Source of the DNA: an uncultured Succinatimonas sp.
GTDB lineage: Bacteria; Pseudomonadota; Gammaproteobacteria; Enterobacterales; Succinivibrionaceae
NCBI GenBank assembly: GCA_937880335.1
Contig: CALFLJ010000104.1
Coordinates: 1 to 57,158, forward strand
DNA: 57,158 nt
Direction: 5' to 3'
The position numbers and the translations under genes are program-made. The notes beneath the pieces are model-generated. The model was given only the letters and a program-made list of their open reading frames with translations, was not told where the DNA came from and made no database searches. Below, one piece after another: positions 27,193-37,233 of the stretch (its first letter is position 1; every line of letters begins with the position of its first letter).

Positions 27193-29229
27193 ATGTTATT
27201 TAACGATCCAGCCTTACGCGAACTTAAAAATAAATTTGTAAAAGAAAAAATAAAAAAAGAAGGTTGCGTTAAAGCCACAGACCGAGGTTTTGGCTTCTTA
27301 GAAGTTGACCACAATGAATCTTATTTCATTGCCCCAAAAGATATGCGCAATATTATGCATGGAGATCGTATCTGTGCTGTAATTGAAGAAGACGATGGAA
27401 AAAAACACGCCGTTCCTGAAAGTTTAATTGAAGCTAACTTAAATCGCTTTGTTGCAACTGTAATTTACATTGGAGGAAAGTTAAACGTAATACCGGATCA
27501 CCCTAATATCAACACAAAAATTCCTGCTAACATAAAATTAAATCAAAGCCAGGTTAAATTAAACAATGGCGATTGGGTTGTTTGTCAATTAAGCGGTCAC
27601 GCACTTAAAAAACACTCATTTAGCGCTGATATTACAGAGTTTATTTGCAAAAAAAATGACCCAAAAACTCCTTGGAGTGTTTCTCTACGCAGATATGATT
27701 TGCCATTAACGGAGCCTGATAATTCTGATTTTCCTTTTTTAGAAAATGAATTTGAGAGAGAGGATTTTAAAGATTTACCGTTTGTAACCATTGACAGCGA
27801 ACATACAGAGGATATGGACGATGCTCTATATATCAAAAAAATTGAAAATGGATACAAATTATATGTAGCTATAGCAGATCCTACAGCATATATAAAAGAA
27901 GATTCTCCTCTAAATCAATACGCAGCCAAGCGAGCTTTTTCTATATACCTTCCAGGTCGTGATATTCCTATGCTACCGCGCATCCTATCACAAGATCTCT
28001 GTTCCCTAAGAGAAGGAGTTCAACGCCCGGCCTTAGTAGGAATTATTAAATGTGACTACGATGGCGCAATTGATTTTAATGCAACAGAATTTAAATTAGC
28101 AAATATCATATCTCATGGAAAACTTGTTTATAACGAAGTATCAGACTATCTAGAAGGTAAGCTAGGTGCTAAAGAACCTAGTGATGTTGTAAAACCAATT
28201 CTTAATCTGCTAGTAGAGTTCACAAAAATTCGTGACAAATACCGAGCCACTCATGCAGCATCCTTCCGCAATAAACCAGATTACGACTTTATTCTTAATG
28301 AAGAAGGAGAGCTTGATCATATCGAAGTAAATCATCGCCGAATTGCCAATCAGATTGTTGAAGAAGCCATGATTGCAGCAAATATAAGCTCAGGTCAATT
28401 CCTCGCAGATAAATTAAATTGTGGCATTTTTAACACTCACTTAGGATTTGATTGCGATAAAAAAAATGAGATATTAGCCCTTCTTGAACAAGAACATTGT
28501 CCTTTACCTAAGGATGGTTGGGACACAATCGATGGTTATAACGAGATTCGTCGCTTTGCTAATTCTAAAAATGATAATTACTTTGACTGTAGAATCCGCA
28601 AACTTCAGTCTTATTCTCAAATGAGTATAACACCAGCACCTCATTTCGCTTTAGGTGTAAAAAATTACGCAACTTGGACATCTCCAATTCGTAAATATGG
28701 GGATATGGTTAATCATCGACTAATCAAAGCTATAATAGTCGGTAGTGACAAACCTCATCTGCCAGATGAGGAATTACTAAGTAATATGAACTTAGCAAGA
28801 AGAACTAATCGTATGGCAGAACGTGATGTCAGAGACTGGCTCTATGTTGATTACCTTTATGCCGACATTGAAAAGAAAACTGTATTTGAAGCAGAAGTAT
28901 TTGATATAAGTCGTGGTGGGATAAAGGCCATCCTTGAAGAAAATGGAGCAATGGTTTTTGTTCCTTCTGTTTTCATAAGTGAAAGTCGAGATGCTTTTAT
29001 ATTAGATGGTGAACAAGGCTGTCTATTTGTTGATAACAAATGTAAACTTCGTCTTGGTGATAAGATAAAACTTAGAATTGTGGAAATAAATCGTCAGAAT
29101 AGATCCATTACAGCAACTTTAGCATTAGCAATTGAAGGTCTTATTCTGCCAGATCCTAACACACTTAACAAAAATCGTTACCAAAATAATAGGAAGCCAG
29201 TTCACAATAATCGTAACCGTAAGCCCTAA
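27193..29229 (+). CDS. rnb: Exoribonuclease II
   Basis: Degrades single-stranded RNA 3' to 5'. Order: cold-shock domains with GVVKATxxGFGFLEVD-like sequence near residue 25, the RNB catalytic domain with the metal-binding DSEHTEDMDDAL, the YATWTSPIRKYGDMVNHRL block, and an S1 domain. Alignment with E. coli RNase II is good throughout. ATG 27193 (MLFNDPALRELK) fits E. coli MFQDNPLLAQLK and has GGAG at 6 nt. The 678 residues exceed E. coli (644), partly because of a tail rich in Asn, Arg and Lys, which could be an added RNA-binding or flexible end. Confidence 0.95.
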   Translation: MLFNDPALRELKNKFVKEKIKKEGCVKATDRGFGFLEVDHNESYFIAPKDMRNIMHGDRICAVIEEDDGKKHAVPESLIEANLNRFVATVIYIGGKLNVIPDHPNINTKIPANIKLNQSQVKLNNGDWVVCQLSGHALKKHSFSADITEFICKKNDPKTPWSVSLRRYDLPLTEPDNSDFPFLENEFEREDFKDLPFVTIDSEHTEDMDDALYIKKIENGYKLYVAIADPTAYIKEDSPLNQYAAKRAFSIYLPGRDIPMLPRILSQDLCSLREGVQRPALVGIIKCDYDGAIDFNATEFKLANIISHGKLVYNEVSDYLEGKLGAKEPSDVVKPILNLLVEFTKIRDKYRATHAASFRNKPDYDFILNEEGELDHIEVNHRRIANQIVEEAMIAANISSGQFLADKLNCGIFNTHLGFDCDKKNEILALLEQEHCPLPKDGWDTIDGYNEIRRFANSKNDNYFDCRIRKLQSYSQMSITPAPHFALGVKNYATWTSPIRKYGDMVNHRLIKAIIVGSDKPHLPDEELLSNMNLARRTNRMAERDVRDWLYVDYLYADIEKKTVFEAEVFDISRGGIKAILEENGAMVFVPSVFISESRDAFILDGEQGCLFVDNKCKLRLGDKIKLRIVEINRQNRSITATLALAIEGLILPDPNTLNKNRYQNNRKPVHNNRNRKP

Positions 29230-29283
29230 TACATTCAGAAATAGTATTTTCTAAAAATAAAAAAAATTATTTATAGTTAATCC

Positions 29284-29325
29284 AAAGGCCTATTTTCTAA
29301 TATACAAAGAAATAGGTCTTTTTAT
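29284..29325 (+). terminator. Terminator of rnb
   Basis: AAGGCCTATTT (29285-29295) pairs with AAATAGGTCTT (29110-bp spacing not needed; right arm 29310-29320) with one G-U pair, followed by TTTT. It lies about 55 bp after the rnb stop. Confidence 0.75.
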
Positions 29326-29387
29326 ATTTAATTATGTTCATATTTACCAATAAAAGTTTTTTCAACCTAACAAAATAAAACTCACTT

Positions 29388-29430
29388 TAAATATAATAAA
29401 CCCCAATAAGTTTGAACAACTTACTGGGGT
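29388..29430 (-). terminator. Terminator of prlC
   Basis: ACCCCA (29400-29405) pairs with TGGGGT (29425-29430), continued inward by TAAGTT/AACTTA. On the minus strand the hairpin is followed by TTTATTATATTT. It lies 55 bp after the prlC stop. Confidence 0.8.
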
Positions 29431-29484
29431 CACCATATCCTTGATAATGGGGATTTTTACTGATATTAAGAGTTTTTATAAAAA

Positions 29485-31548
29485 CTAGGCAGAAATCCCA
29501 CTTTGCTGTAATAAAGCATCTACAGACGGCTCTCGTCCCCGAAAATCTTTAAAAGCTTTTAAAGGATCATAAGAACCGCCACAAGATAAAATAAGATCCA
29601 TAAAGTCATGTCCAACCTTAGGATTAAAAATTCCTTCTTCAAGGAAACGTCCAAAAGCATCCGCAGCTAAAACTTCTGCCCATTTATAACTATAATACCC
29701 AGCTGCATAGCCTCCTGCAAAAATATGAGAAAATCCATTTGCAAAACGATTATTAGGGCTTACAGGTACAACACAAACTTGCTTTCTCACCTCCTCTAAC
29801 TTCTCTAATATATGAGCCCCTTTACTAGGATCAAATTCAAGATGAAGTTTGAAATCAAATAAAGCAAATTCAAGCTGTCTGAGCATAGACATTGCAGAAT
29901 GGAAGTTTTTAGCAGCAATTAACGCATCTATTTTTTCTTTTGGTAAAGGATTTCCTGAGTTTACATGACCTGAAATAAATGCCAAGGACTCCTCTTGCCA
30001 AGCAAAGTTTTCATTGAATTGAGACGGAAGCTCAACAGCATCCCATGGAACACCATTAATCCCTGAGACATCCGCTATATCAACTTTCGTAAGTAATTGA
30101 TTTAAGCTATGACCAAACTCATGGAACATAGTTAAAACTTCATCATGTGTTAATTGAGATTGTTTGCCATCCACAGGGCGGGTAAAATTACAAATAAGAT
30201 ATGCAACTGGTAATTGTAAAGTTCCATCCGCTCTATAACGTCTAGTTAAACACTCGTCCATCCAAGCTCCACCTTGCTTACCAGGACGGGCATAAAGGTC
30301 CATAAAGAAAGTTCCTATACAACTGCCAAACTCATCCTCATAAATATCATAGCAACGGACAAGCTCATTCCAGACATCAACGCCTAAACGAGGACGGAAA
30401 CTTACACCATAAATGCGATGAGCACACTCAAACATGCCTTTTATTACTGTGTCAGCAGGAAAATAAGGTCTTAACTCCTCTGCATTATAGGAATATCTTT
30501 CTTGACGAAGTTTCTCTGACCAGTAACTCATATCCCAAGGTTCAAGTTTGTAATCAGCTCCCCTCTCTTTTGCAAACTCTTGTAAGGCTTTAACCTCACG
30601 CTCACCTTGTTCGTGAGATTTTAAAGCCAGATCCTCTAAAAATTTAACAACTTGCTCAGGTTCCTTGGCCATTTTAGTTGCTAATGAATAATGAGCATAA
30701 GATTTAAATCCTAATAAATTAGCAAGTGCGTGACGAAGCTGTAAAATTTCCTCCATAACTTTTGTATTATCGAATTTACCAGCATCTGGACCTATTTCAG
30801 AGGCTCTTGTTACATAAGCCTCATACATTTGCTTGCGTAAATCTCTATTATCTGCATAAGTTAAAAAAGGAATATAAGAAGGCATATCTAAAGTAAAGAT
30901 CCATCCATCATAACATTCAGAGTCTGCCTCACTTTTAGCTAACTTAATAGCCCCTTTAGGTAAACCTCTTAAATAATCCTGATTATCTATTTTTAGCTTA
31001 AAAGATCTTGTTGCATCTAAGACATTATTTGCAAATAATGATTGCAGCTGAGATAAGCGAGAACTTATGCGAGCATATTCTTCTTGATCTTTAGGAGATA
31101 AATCTACACCGCTTAAACGAAAGTCTCTTAATGAATTTTCAACAGCTTTACGTTGCGCCTTAGTTAAACGAGCAAAATCATCACTTTTCTCAAGTTTTAC
31201 CATTGCCTCAAATAAAGGTCGGTATTGACCTACCCAAGATGAAAACTCGGCAATCATAGGCAAACACTCGTCGTGAGCTTGTCTCAATTCAGGAGTGTTA
31301 ACAACTGAGTTTAAATGACTAGATACAGACCAGGCTCGAGATAAATGATCATCAGCTTCTTCAATTGGAGCCATAAGATTATCCCAAGTTGGATTATCTC
31401 CATATTTTTGGGTAACTTTAATAACTGTTTCTTTACACTCTGCTATACATTTTTCAACTGCAGGCTTAATATGCTCAGGCCTTACAAGAGAGAATGAAGG
31501 GAAACCTGAAAAATTTAAAAGAGGATTTGCTGTACTGTTTGAGGACAT
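29485..31548 (-). CDS. prlC: Oligopeptidase A
   Basis: A cytoplasmic M3-family zinc metallopeptidase that breaks down short peptides, including cleaved signal peptides. The 687-residue protein (E. coli 680) aligns along its whole length; the zinc site HEFGH lies near residues 473-477 and the downstream SHIFAGGYAAGYYSY segment is intact. It is transcribed alone, with a terminator downstream and the divergent M24 peptidase upstream. Confidence 0.97.
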   Translation of the reverse strand: MSSNSTANPLLNFSGFPSFSLVRPEHIKPAVEKCIAECKETVIKVTQKYGDNPTWDNLMAPIEEADDHLSRAWSVSSHLNSVVNTPELRQAHDECLPMIAEFSSWVGQYRPLFEAMVKLEKSDDFARLTKAQRKAVENSLRDFRLSGVDLSPKDQEEYARISSRLSQLQSLFANNVLDATRSFKLKIDNQDYLRGLPKGAIKLAKSEADSECYDGWIFTLDMPSYIPFLTYADNRDLRKQMYEAYVTRASEIGPDAGKFDNTKVMEEILQLRHALANLLGFKSYAHYSLATKMAKEPEQVVKFLEDLALKSHEQGEREVKALQEFAKERGADYKLEPWDMSYWSEKLRQERYSYNAEELRPYFPADTVIKGMFECAHRIYGVSFRPRLGVDVWNELVRCYDIYEDEFGSCIGTFFMDLYARPGKQGGAWMDECLTRRYRADGTLQLPVAYLICNFTRPVDGKQSQLTHDEVLTMFHEFGHSLNQLLTKVDIADVSGINGVPWDAVELPSQFNENFAWQEESLAFISGHVNSGNPLPKEKIDALIAAKNFHSAMSMLRQLEFALFDFKLHLEFDPSKGAHILEKLEEVRKQVCVVPVSPNNRFANGFSHIFAGGYAAGYYSYKWAEVLAADAFGRFLEEGIFNPKVGHDFMDLILSCGGSYDPLKAFKDFRGREPSVDALLQQSGISA

Positions 31549-31718
31549 AATTTTTCCTTAAAGATTGTTTATACTCAACACATTAAAACTTTAAATTACT
31601 ATAACTTTTATAAAGCTTAAGTTTTAGCAAAGTTCACAGATATTTGCTCATGTGCTAAGATGTTATTGTACAAAAAAATAAATTTAAGCCATTCTTTATA
31701 ACAATTCCTCCTTATTAT

Positions 31719-33674
31719 ATGGGGAGAGTTTTCAAACTTTTCGATATGCCCGAACAAAATAATCCTCAATTTCGCTCAAGATTACGTGCGCTAAATGAAG
31801 TAATGACAAGCCTCGAACTTGATGCTGTACTTATAACACATGACGATGAATATCTTTCGTATGAACTTACCGACGACTGCCAGCGTATCCGCTATATTAG
31901 TGGTTTTACCGGAAGTGCAGGATGTGTAACTGTTGCAAGAGTTGTAAATCAAGAATTCTTAAAAAATGGATTGAAAATTTCATCAAATCAGAACAAATTT
32001 GAAATCAATCACGCCGCAGCAGTTTTTACAGACGGTCGCTATTTAGTACAAGTCAAAGAGCAAATTGATCTTGATATATTTGATGCTTTTGATTTAAGCA
32101 AAATAACGCCTGATTTATGGTTTGAAAAAATTCTTGAACCTCACGCACGCATTGGAGTTGATTTAAATTGCATAAGCTATCAAACCTACTTAAAACTCAA
32201 ACAATCTTTCGATGAGTTTGAATTTGAGCTAGTCCCTTTAAAACAAAATCTAATTGATATTATTTGGGAAAACAGGCCTGAAAAAGAACTTTCTAAGGCA
32301 ATGATTTTTCCTGACGAATATAATGGATGCCCAAGTCCGCAAAAGAGGCAAAATTTAGCACAAGAACTTCGTGATAGATTTTTAGATGCCACAGTAATAT
32401 GTGATCCAGAAAGTATCTGCTGGCTTCTTAACATTAGAGGTAATGACCGAAAATTTTTACCTGTAGTTAATTGCAAAATGGTAGCTTATGCAAACTCTAC
32501 ATTAGAATGGTATATAGATGAACAACACCTTGATGAAGAGCAAGAAGAAGAGCTAGAAAACCATTTTGGGCATGTAGATATTTTCCCTGAAAATCGCTTT
32601 GATGATGTTTTAGAACGGTTATGCAACTCATCTTGCTCTGTTTATGTAGATCCTGATACAGTAAGTGCACATGTACTATGTAAGCTTTATGAGGGAGGAG
32701 CTAAAGTTACAACTGGACTTGGTTTATGTTTAATGCCAAAAGCATGTAAAAACCAAGCTGAAATATCTGGTGAATATAAAGCCCACATAAAAGATGGTAT
32801 AGCTATGTGCCGTTTCTTATCCTGGCTTGATGATCTTACCCAGGTTGAAAAAATTTCAGATCCTGAAACATTCAAACGCACAGTTGAAGATACAGATGAA
32901 GGAATTCTTGCTGATAGAGCAGAGTCTTTTAGAAAAGTAGAACAAGGGTATGTTGAACCATCCTTTGCAACTATTTCTGCATTAGGTCCTAATGCTGCTA
33001 TGTGCCATTATAATCATGAAGAGGTAAAAACCCCTAAAACTTTAGGAGAGGATCCTATTTACCTAATTGACAGCGGGGCCCATTATCTTGATGGAACTAC
33101 AGATATAACTAGAACTGTATTAGTAGGACCAGGTCTTACAGATGAAATAAAGAAAATGTTTACCTTAGTCTTAAAATCACACATAAGCTTTGCCACTGCT
33201 ATTTTCCCATCAGGCACATCGGGAATGCAGTTAGATGCAATTGCAAGGCGTGAACTGTGGGATTATGGTCTTGATTACGCACACGGTACAGGACACGGTG
33301 TTGGACACCTTTTATCTGTACATGAGGGGCCTCAACAGGTGTCAATGAGACGCTCAAATGTTCCTTTAAAACCAGGAATGATCTTATCTAATGAGCCTGG
33401 ATTTTATAAAGAAAATGCTTTTGGGATTAGGTTAGAGAACCTTTTAGTTGTACAACAATGTACTCAACCTGGACTTACACATATGTTATGCTTCTCTCCC
33501 CTAACTTTAGTTCCTTTTGATAAACGCATTTTGATGAAAGAACTCCTCATAGAAAAAGAAGTTAACTGGTTAAACGCATACCATCAAAATGTTAGAAATG
33601 TAATTAAAAATGCTGCAACCACATTATCAGATACTGAAATAAATTGGCTAAATAATGCAACAGCTCCGCTTTAA
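31719..33674 (+). CDS. Xaa-Pro aminopeptidase, large (three-domain) M24B type
   Basis: Removes N-terminal residues preceding proline. The protein has two creatinase-type N-terminal domains and a C-terminal pita-bread catalytic domain. The five metal ligands can be placed in IDSGAHY, TTDITRT, HGTGHGVGH, NEPGFY and RLENL. At 651 residues it resembles the long APP1-like form rather than E. coli PepP (441). The start is uncertain: ATG 31719 has no ribosome site, and ATG 31746 would give 642 residues. Its stop overlaps the first pssA ATG (TAATG). Confidence 0.9.
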   Translation: MGRVFKLFDMPEQNNPQFRSRLRALNEVMTSLELDAVLITHDDEYLSYELTDDCQRIRYISGFTGSAGCVTVARVVNQEFLKNGLKISSNQNKFEINHAAAVFTDGRYLVQVKEQIDLDIFDAFDLSKITPDLWFEKILEPHARIGVDLNCISYQTYLKLKQSFDEFEFELVPLKQNLIDIIWENRPEKELSKAMIFPDEYNGCPSPQKRQNLAQELRDRFLDATVICDPESICWLLNIRGNDRKFLPVVNCKMVAYANSTLEWYIDEQHLDEEQEEELENHFGHVDIFPENRFDDVLERLCNSSCSVYVDPDTVSAHVLCKLYEGGAKVTTGLGLCLMPKACKNQAEISGEYKAHIKDGIAMCRFLSWLDDLTQVEKISDPETFKRTVEDTDEGILADRAESFRKVEQGYVEPSFATISALGPNAAMCHYNHEEVKTPKTLGEDPIYLIDSGAHYLDGTTDITRTVLVGPGLTDEIKKMFTLVLKSHISFATAIFPSGTSGMQLDAIARRELWDYGLDYAHGTGHGVGHLLSVHEGPQQVSMRRSNVPLKPGMILSNEPGFYKENAFGIRLENLLVVQQCTQPGLTHMLCFSPLTLVPFDKRILMKELLIEKEVNWLNAYHQNVRNVIKNAATTLSDTEINWLNNATAPL

Positions 33675-35059
33675 TGAGGTTAACACTAATGTTGTTTTTT
33701 AACAAAGCACTGCCCACGGCTTTTTACTGCCAAACTCGTTTGCAACAATTGCCATCTATTCCTGTCAAGGCTGATGCTTACTCTATTTTAGAATCTCCAA
33801 AGAGATGTCATCATAGAATTCTAGAACTTATAAAAACAGCTAAAACAAGAATTCTTTTAGCTGCTTTATATTTACAAGATGATGAGGCAGGTCGTGAGGT
33901 ATTAGAAGCTCTCTACCAAGCAAAAAAAAATAATCCTAAATTATACATAAGAGTCTATGTAGATTTTCACCGTGCACAAAGAGGCCTTATAGGTAAAGGA
34001 CCTTCACTTGGAAATAGTGAACTTTATTGTAAAATGGCCAAAGATTTTGAAACACCTCCAGCAATTTATGGGGTTCCTGTTAAAAAAAGAGAAATTTTTG
34101 GAGTAATGCACCTTAAGGGGTTTGTATTTGATGATATTGTACTTTATTCAGGAGCAAGTATAAATAATGTATACATGAATTATGGGGAACGTTACCGTTT
34201 AGACCGTTATCATGAAATACATTCCCCTTCATTGGCAGATACAATGTGTGCTTATGTTACAGAGGCTTTTCATCCAAATTTTGCTGTACAGGATTTCTCA
34301 CAAGGTCCAGTAAAATCTGCAAAAGAAATAAGAGAGGAAATAAAACAATTAAGACGACACCTTACACAAGTTCAATACAGTTTTTCAGGAGGTAGAATTC
34401 ACTCTAATGAGATAGGAATCACTCCTGTTGTAGGACTTGGTAAACGTCAAAATTTTTTAAACCGTGACATACTATGGATGATTGGTGCAGCTCACGAATC
34501 TTTATTTATTTGCACTCCTTACTTTAATCCTCCAAAAATTCTAAAAAATGCTCTGGATATGGCTTTGCAACGATCAATTAAATTAACTTTGGTGGTAGGA
34601 GATAAAACAGCAAATGATTTCTATATCCGATCTGGGGAAAACTTTTCACCAGTTGGAGCTGTACCTTATATCTATGAAAGAAATCTCTATGATTTTGTTC
34701 AAAACAACAAAAAATATATAGATAAGGGGTTATTAGATATAAGACTATGGCAAGATGGGGAGAATACGTATCATGTCAAAGGTCTTTATATTGATCAGAA
34801 TATGGCTTTAATGACAGGAAATAATTTAAATCCCAGAGCATGGTCTTTAGACTTGGAAAACGGTCTTATCATTCACGATCCAAATCATCTTTTACAAGAA
34901 AAATTTATGCATGAGCAACAGTATCTATTACGTCATACACGAAAAATTTCTTCAATATCAGATCTTGAGGATTTTGAAAACTACCCAGAGGAAGTAAAAA
35001 AATTATTAAAGAAAGTTAACCGTCTTAAAGCTTCTATTTTTATAAAACAATTACTTTAA
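33674..35059 (+). CDS. pssA: CDP-diacylglycerol--serine O-phosphatidyltransferase
   Basis: Makes phosphatidylserine, the precursor of phosphatidylethanolamine. It is the phospholipase D-type enzyme of gammaproteobacteria, with two HKD-like motifs, MHLKGFVFDDIVLYSGAS and YHVKGLYIDQNMALMTGNN, and the matching GDKTANDFYI and NPRAWSLDLENG. It has 461 residues from ATG 33674 (E. coli 451). A start at 33689, with GAGG about 9 nt upstream, is equally good or better. It is translationally coupled to the preceding peptidase and lies 6 nt from recG. Confidence 0.96.
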   Translation: MRLTLMLFFNKALPTAFYCQTRLQQLPSIPVKADAYSILESPKRCHHRILELIKTAKTRILLAALYLQDDEAGREVLEALYQAKKNNPKLYIRVYVDFHRAQRGLIGKGPSLGNSELYCKMAKDFETPPAIYGVPVKKREIFGVMHLKGFVFDDIVLYSGASINNVYMNYGERYRLDRYHEIHSPSLADTMCAYVTEAFHPNFAVQDFSQGPVKSAKEIREEIKQLRRHLTQVQYSFSGGRIHSNEIGITPVVGLGKRQNFLNRDILWMIGAAHESLFICTPYFNPPKILKNALDMALQRSIKLTLVVGDKTANDFYIRSGENFSPVGAVPYIYERNLYDFVQNNKKYIDKGLLDIRLWQDGENTYHVKGLYIDQNMALMTGNNLNPRAWSLDLENGLIIHDPNHLLQEKFMHEQQYLLRHTRKISSISDLEDFENYPEEVKKLLKKVNRLKASIFIKQLL

Positions 35060-35065
35060 AAAAGG

Positions 35066-37165
35066 ATGTCAGCCGTGGAAACTAACGATACAAAAAATTT
35101 TGGTGATGAATTTTACCAATCTACGGCTGTTTCATCACTTAGAGGCATAGGTAAACGTTACTCTGAGGTTCTAAATAACCAAGGGTACAAAAGTCTATTT
35201 GATCTTTGTTTCAATCTTCCTTATCGTTATCTAGATAGAACACATATAACAAACATATGTGATGTTAATATAGATGAGAATTTCTATTTAATAAAAGGTA
35301 ACATAAAATCAGGTAGCCTTATTCGGGGACGCTTTTATAAAATTACCGTTTGTGATGAAACAGGTAATATAGATGCGATTTTCTTTAATGCGCACCCCTA
35401 CTTTTATCAAAGCTTAAGCCTAGGACGAGAACTTCTTTTATATGGGTGTGTAAAAAAAGACTTTACTGGACGAATTTGTCTTCAACATCCGCAAATAACT
35501 TTTGTAAAAAAAGGTGAGGTAGCTGAGGCTGATAAAACATTAACTCCTGTTTATCACTTATCATCAAATCTAGCTCAGCAGAATATCCGCAAAATTATCC
35601 AAAAACTTACTGAAAAATTAGCGGTTTTACCTTTAGAAGAACTTCTTATTGACGAATGTAATCCATATAAAATAAGTCTAAATCAGGCTATTTTATTTCT
35701 TCATGCTCCAGAACCACCAAAGGATGGAAAAGCATTCAATATTACAGCATCAAAACAATTTGCACGCATATGCTTTGAGGAATTAGTAGCTTACCATCTA
35801 AATTTACTAAAAATAAAAGAATTAAACTTTAACCATATTGCTACTGCTATGGTTATTGATAATAATTTGCATAATAGTCTTTTAAAAAGCCTTCCATTTG
35901 AACCTACAAAAGGACAAAAAGAGACTTTTGACGCAGTATGCCATGATCTTCGCTCTACAATTCCTATGCTTAGGCTTTTACAAGGAGATGTTGGATCTGG
36001 AAAAACACTTGTTGCCATAATGGCTTGTCTTCAGGTTTGCAGAAATGGAAAACAAAGCGTACTTCTTGCTCCTACAGAGCTTCTTGCGATACAACACTAT
36101 AAGACTTTTTTAAGCTTACTAAAAAATTTTGCTGTTAACATAGCTTTACTTCATTCCTCTCAAATTAAATCTGAAAGAGAACGTAATCTTAAAGCAATAG
36201 CGTCAGGACAAGCAAAGATTATTGTAGGCACCCACAGTGTTTTCCAAAATGATGTTATTTATCATGATCTTGCATTAGCAATTATTGATGAACAACACCG
36301 GTTTGGAATGGAGCAACGTGCAGCTTTATTAAGAAAAGCTCCGCCAGGACTTACTCTACATCAATTAGTTATGACGGCAACCCCAATCCCGCGCACATTA
36401 CAACTTGCTTTGTACTCAGATCTGTCCGTAAGCACAATTAAAGATAAACCTAAAGGTCGCCTTAGCGTTATCACAAGATTAGTACAAGATAAAAGACGAC
36501 ACGAAATTATGGAGCATTTGAGAAATATTTGTTCAAAAGGCCAGCAAGCTTATTGGGTATGTCCACTAATTGAAGAAAGTAATGATGAAAGTTGTGCTTC
36601 CGCAATAAAAATATTCAGTGAATTAAAAAAAGTAGTGCCTGATTTGAAAACAGAAATTCTTCATGGTCAATTATCTAATAGTCAAAAACAAGAAATTATG
36701 GATAATTTTGTAAATGAAAAAACTCAGATTTTAGTAGCTACTACAATAGTAGAAGTAGGAGTTGATGTGCCTAATGCTACCGTTATGGTTATTGATGGTG
36801 CCGAACGTTTAGGCCTTGCTCAACTTCATCAACTAAGAGGCCGTGTTGGACGTGGGTCTAAGCAAGGATATTGCATCTTAGTATACCAATCTTCGCAAAA
36901 TGAGAGTGACCGTAACGATGTTTTACAAAGGCTTAATATAATGAAATTAACCGATGATGGTTTTAAAATTGCTGAAGAGGATCTAAAAATGCGCGGTCCT
37001 GGAGAAGTTTTAGGATCTAAGCAATCAGGATTTGATTTTATGCGAGTTGCAGATTTAGCCAGAGACCATCACCTTCTAAAAGAAACTCATAAAACTGCTA
37101 TTTATATAAAAGAAAAACATCCTATTCTTGCACAAAAGCTCTTAAAAAGATGGTTTAAGTACTAA
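35066..37165 (+). CDS. recG: ATP-dependent DNA helicase RecG
   Basis: Remodels stalled replication forks and Holliday junctions. The 699-residue protein (E. coli 693) has the N-terminal wedge/OB domain (SLRGIGKRYSEVL start) and the superfamily 2 helicase core with Walker A GDVGSGKT, DEQHRFG in place of a DExH box, MTATPIPRTL, and QLRGRVGRG. ATG 35066 is directly against AAAGG; GTG 35075 is spaced 9 nt from it and may be the real start. In E. coli recG follows spoT; here it follows pssA, so the gmk-rpoZ-spoT-recG block is split. Confidence 0.96.
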   Translation: MSAVETNDTKNFGDEFYQSTAVSSLRGIGKRYSEVLNNQGYKSLFDLCFNLPYRYLDRTHITNICDVNIDENFYLIKGNIKSGSLIRGRFYKITVCDETGNIDAIFFNAHPYFYQSLSLGRELLLYGCVKKDFTGRICLQHPQITFVKKGEVAEADKTLTPVYHLSSNLAQQNIRKIIQKLTEKLAVLPLEELLIDECNPYKISLNQAILFLHAPEPPKDGKAFNITASKQFARICFEELVAYHLNLLKIKELNFNHIATAMVIDNNLHNSLLKSLPFEPTKGQKETFDAVCHDLRSTIPMLRLLQGDVGSGKTLVAIMACLQVCRNGKQSVLLAPTELLAIQHYKTFLSLLKNFAVNIALLHSSQIKSERERNLKAIASGQAKIIVGTHSVFQNDVIYHDLALAIIDEQHRFGMEQRAALLRKAPPGLTLHQLVMTATPIPRTLQLALYSDLSVSTIKDKPKGRLSVITRLVQDKRRHEIMEHLRNICSKGQQAYWVCPLIEESNDESCASAIKIFSELKKVVPDLKTEILHGQLSNSQKQEIMDNFVNEKTQILVATTIVEVGVDVPNATVMVIDGAERLGLAQLHQLRGRVGRGSKQGYCILVYQSSQNESDRNDVLQRLNIMKLTDDGFKIAEEDLKMRGPGEVLGSKQSGFDFMRVADLARDHHLLKETHKTAIYIKEKHPILAQKLLKRWFKY

Positions 37166-37233
37166 AAAAGATCTTAGAAAAATACATATAATCTTTCAGA
37201 TTATAGGCCATAATACTTTTGGAAAACTTTAAA

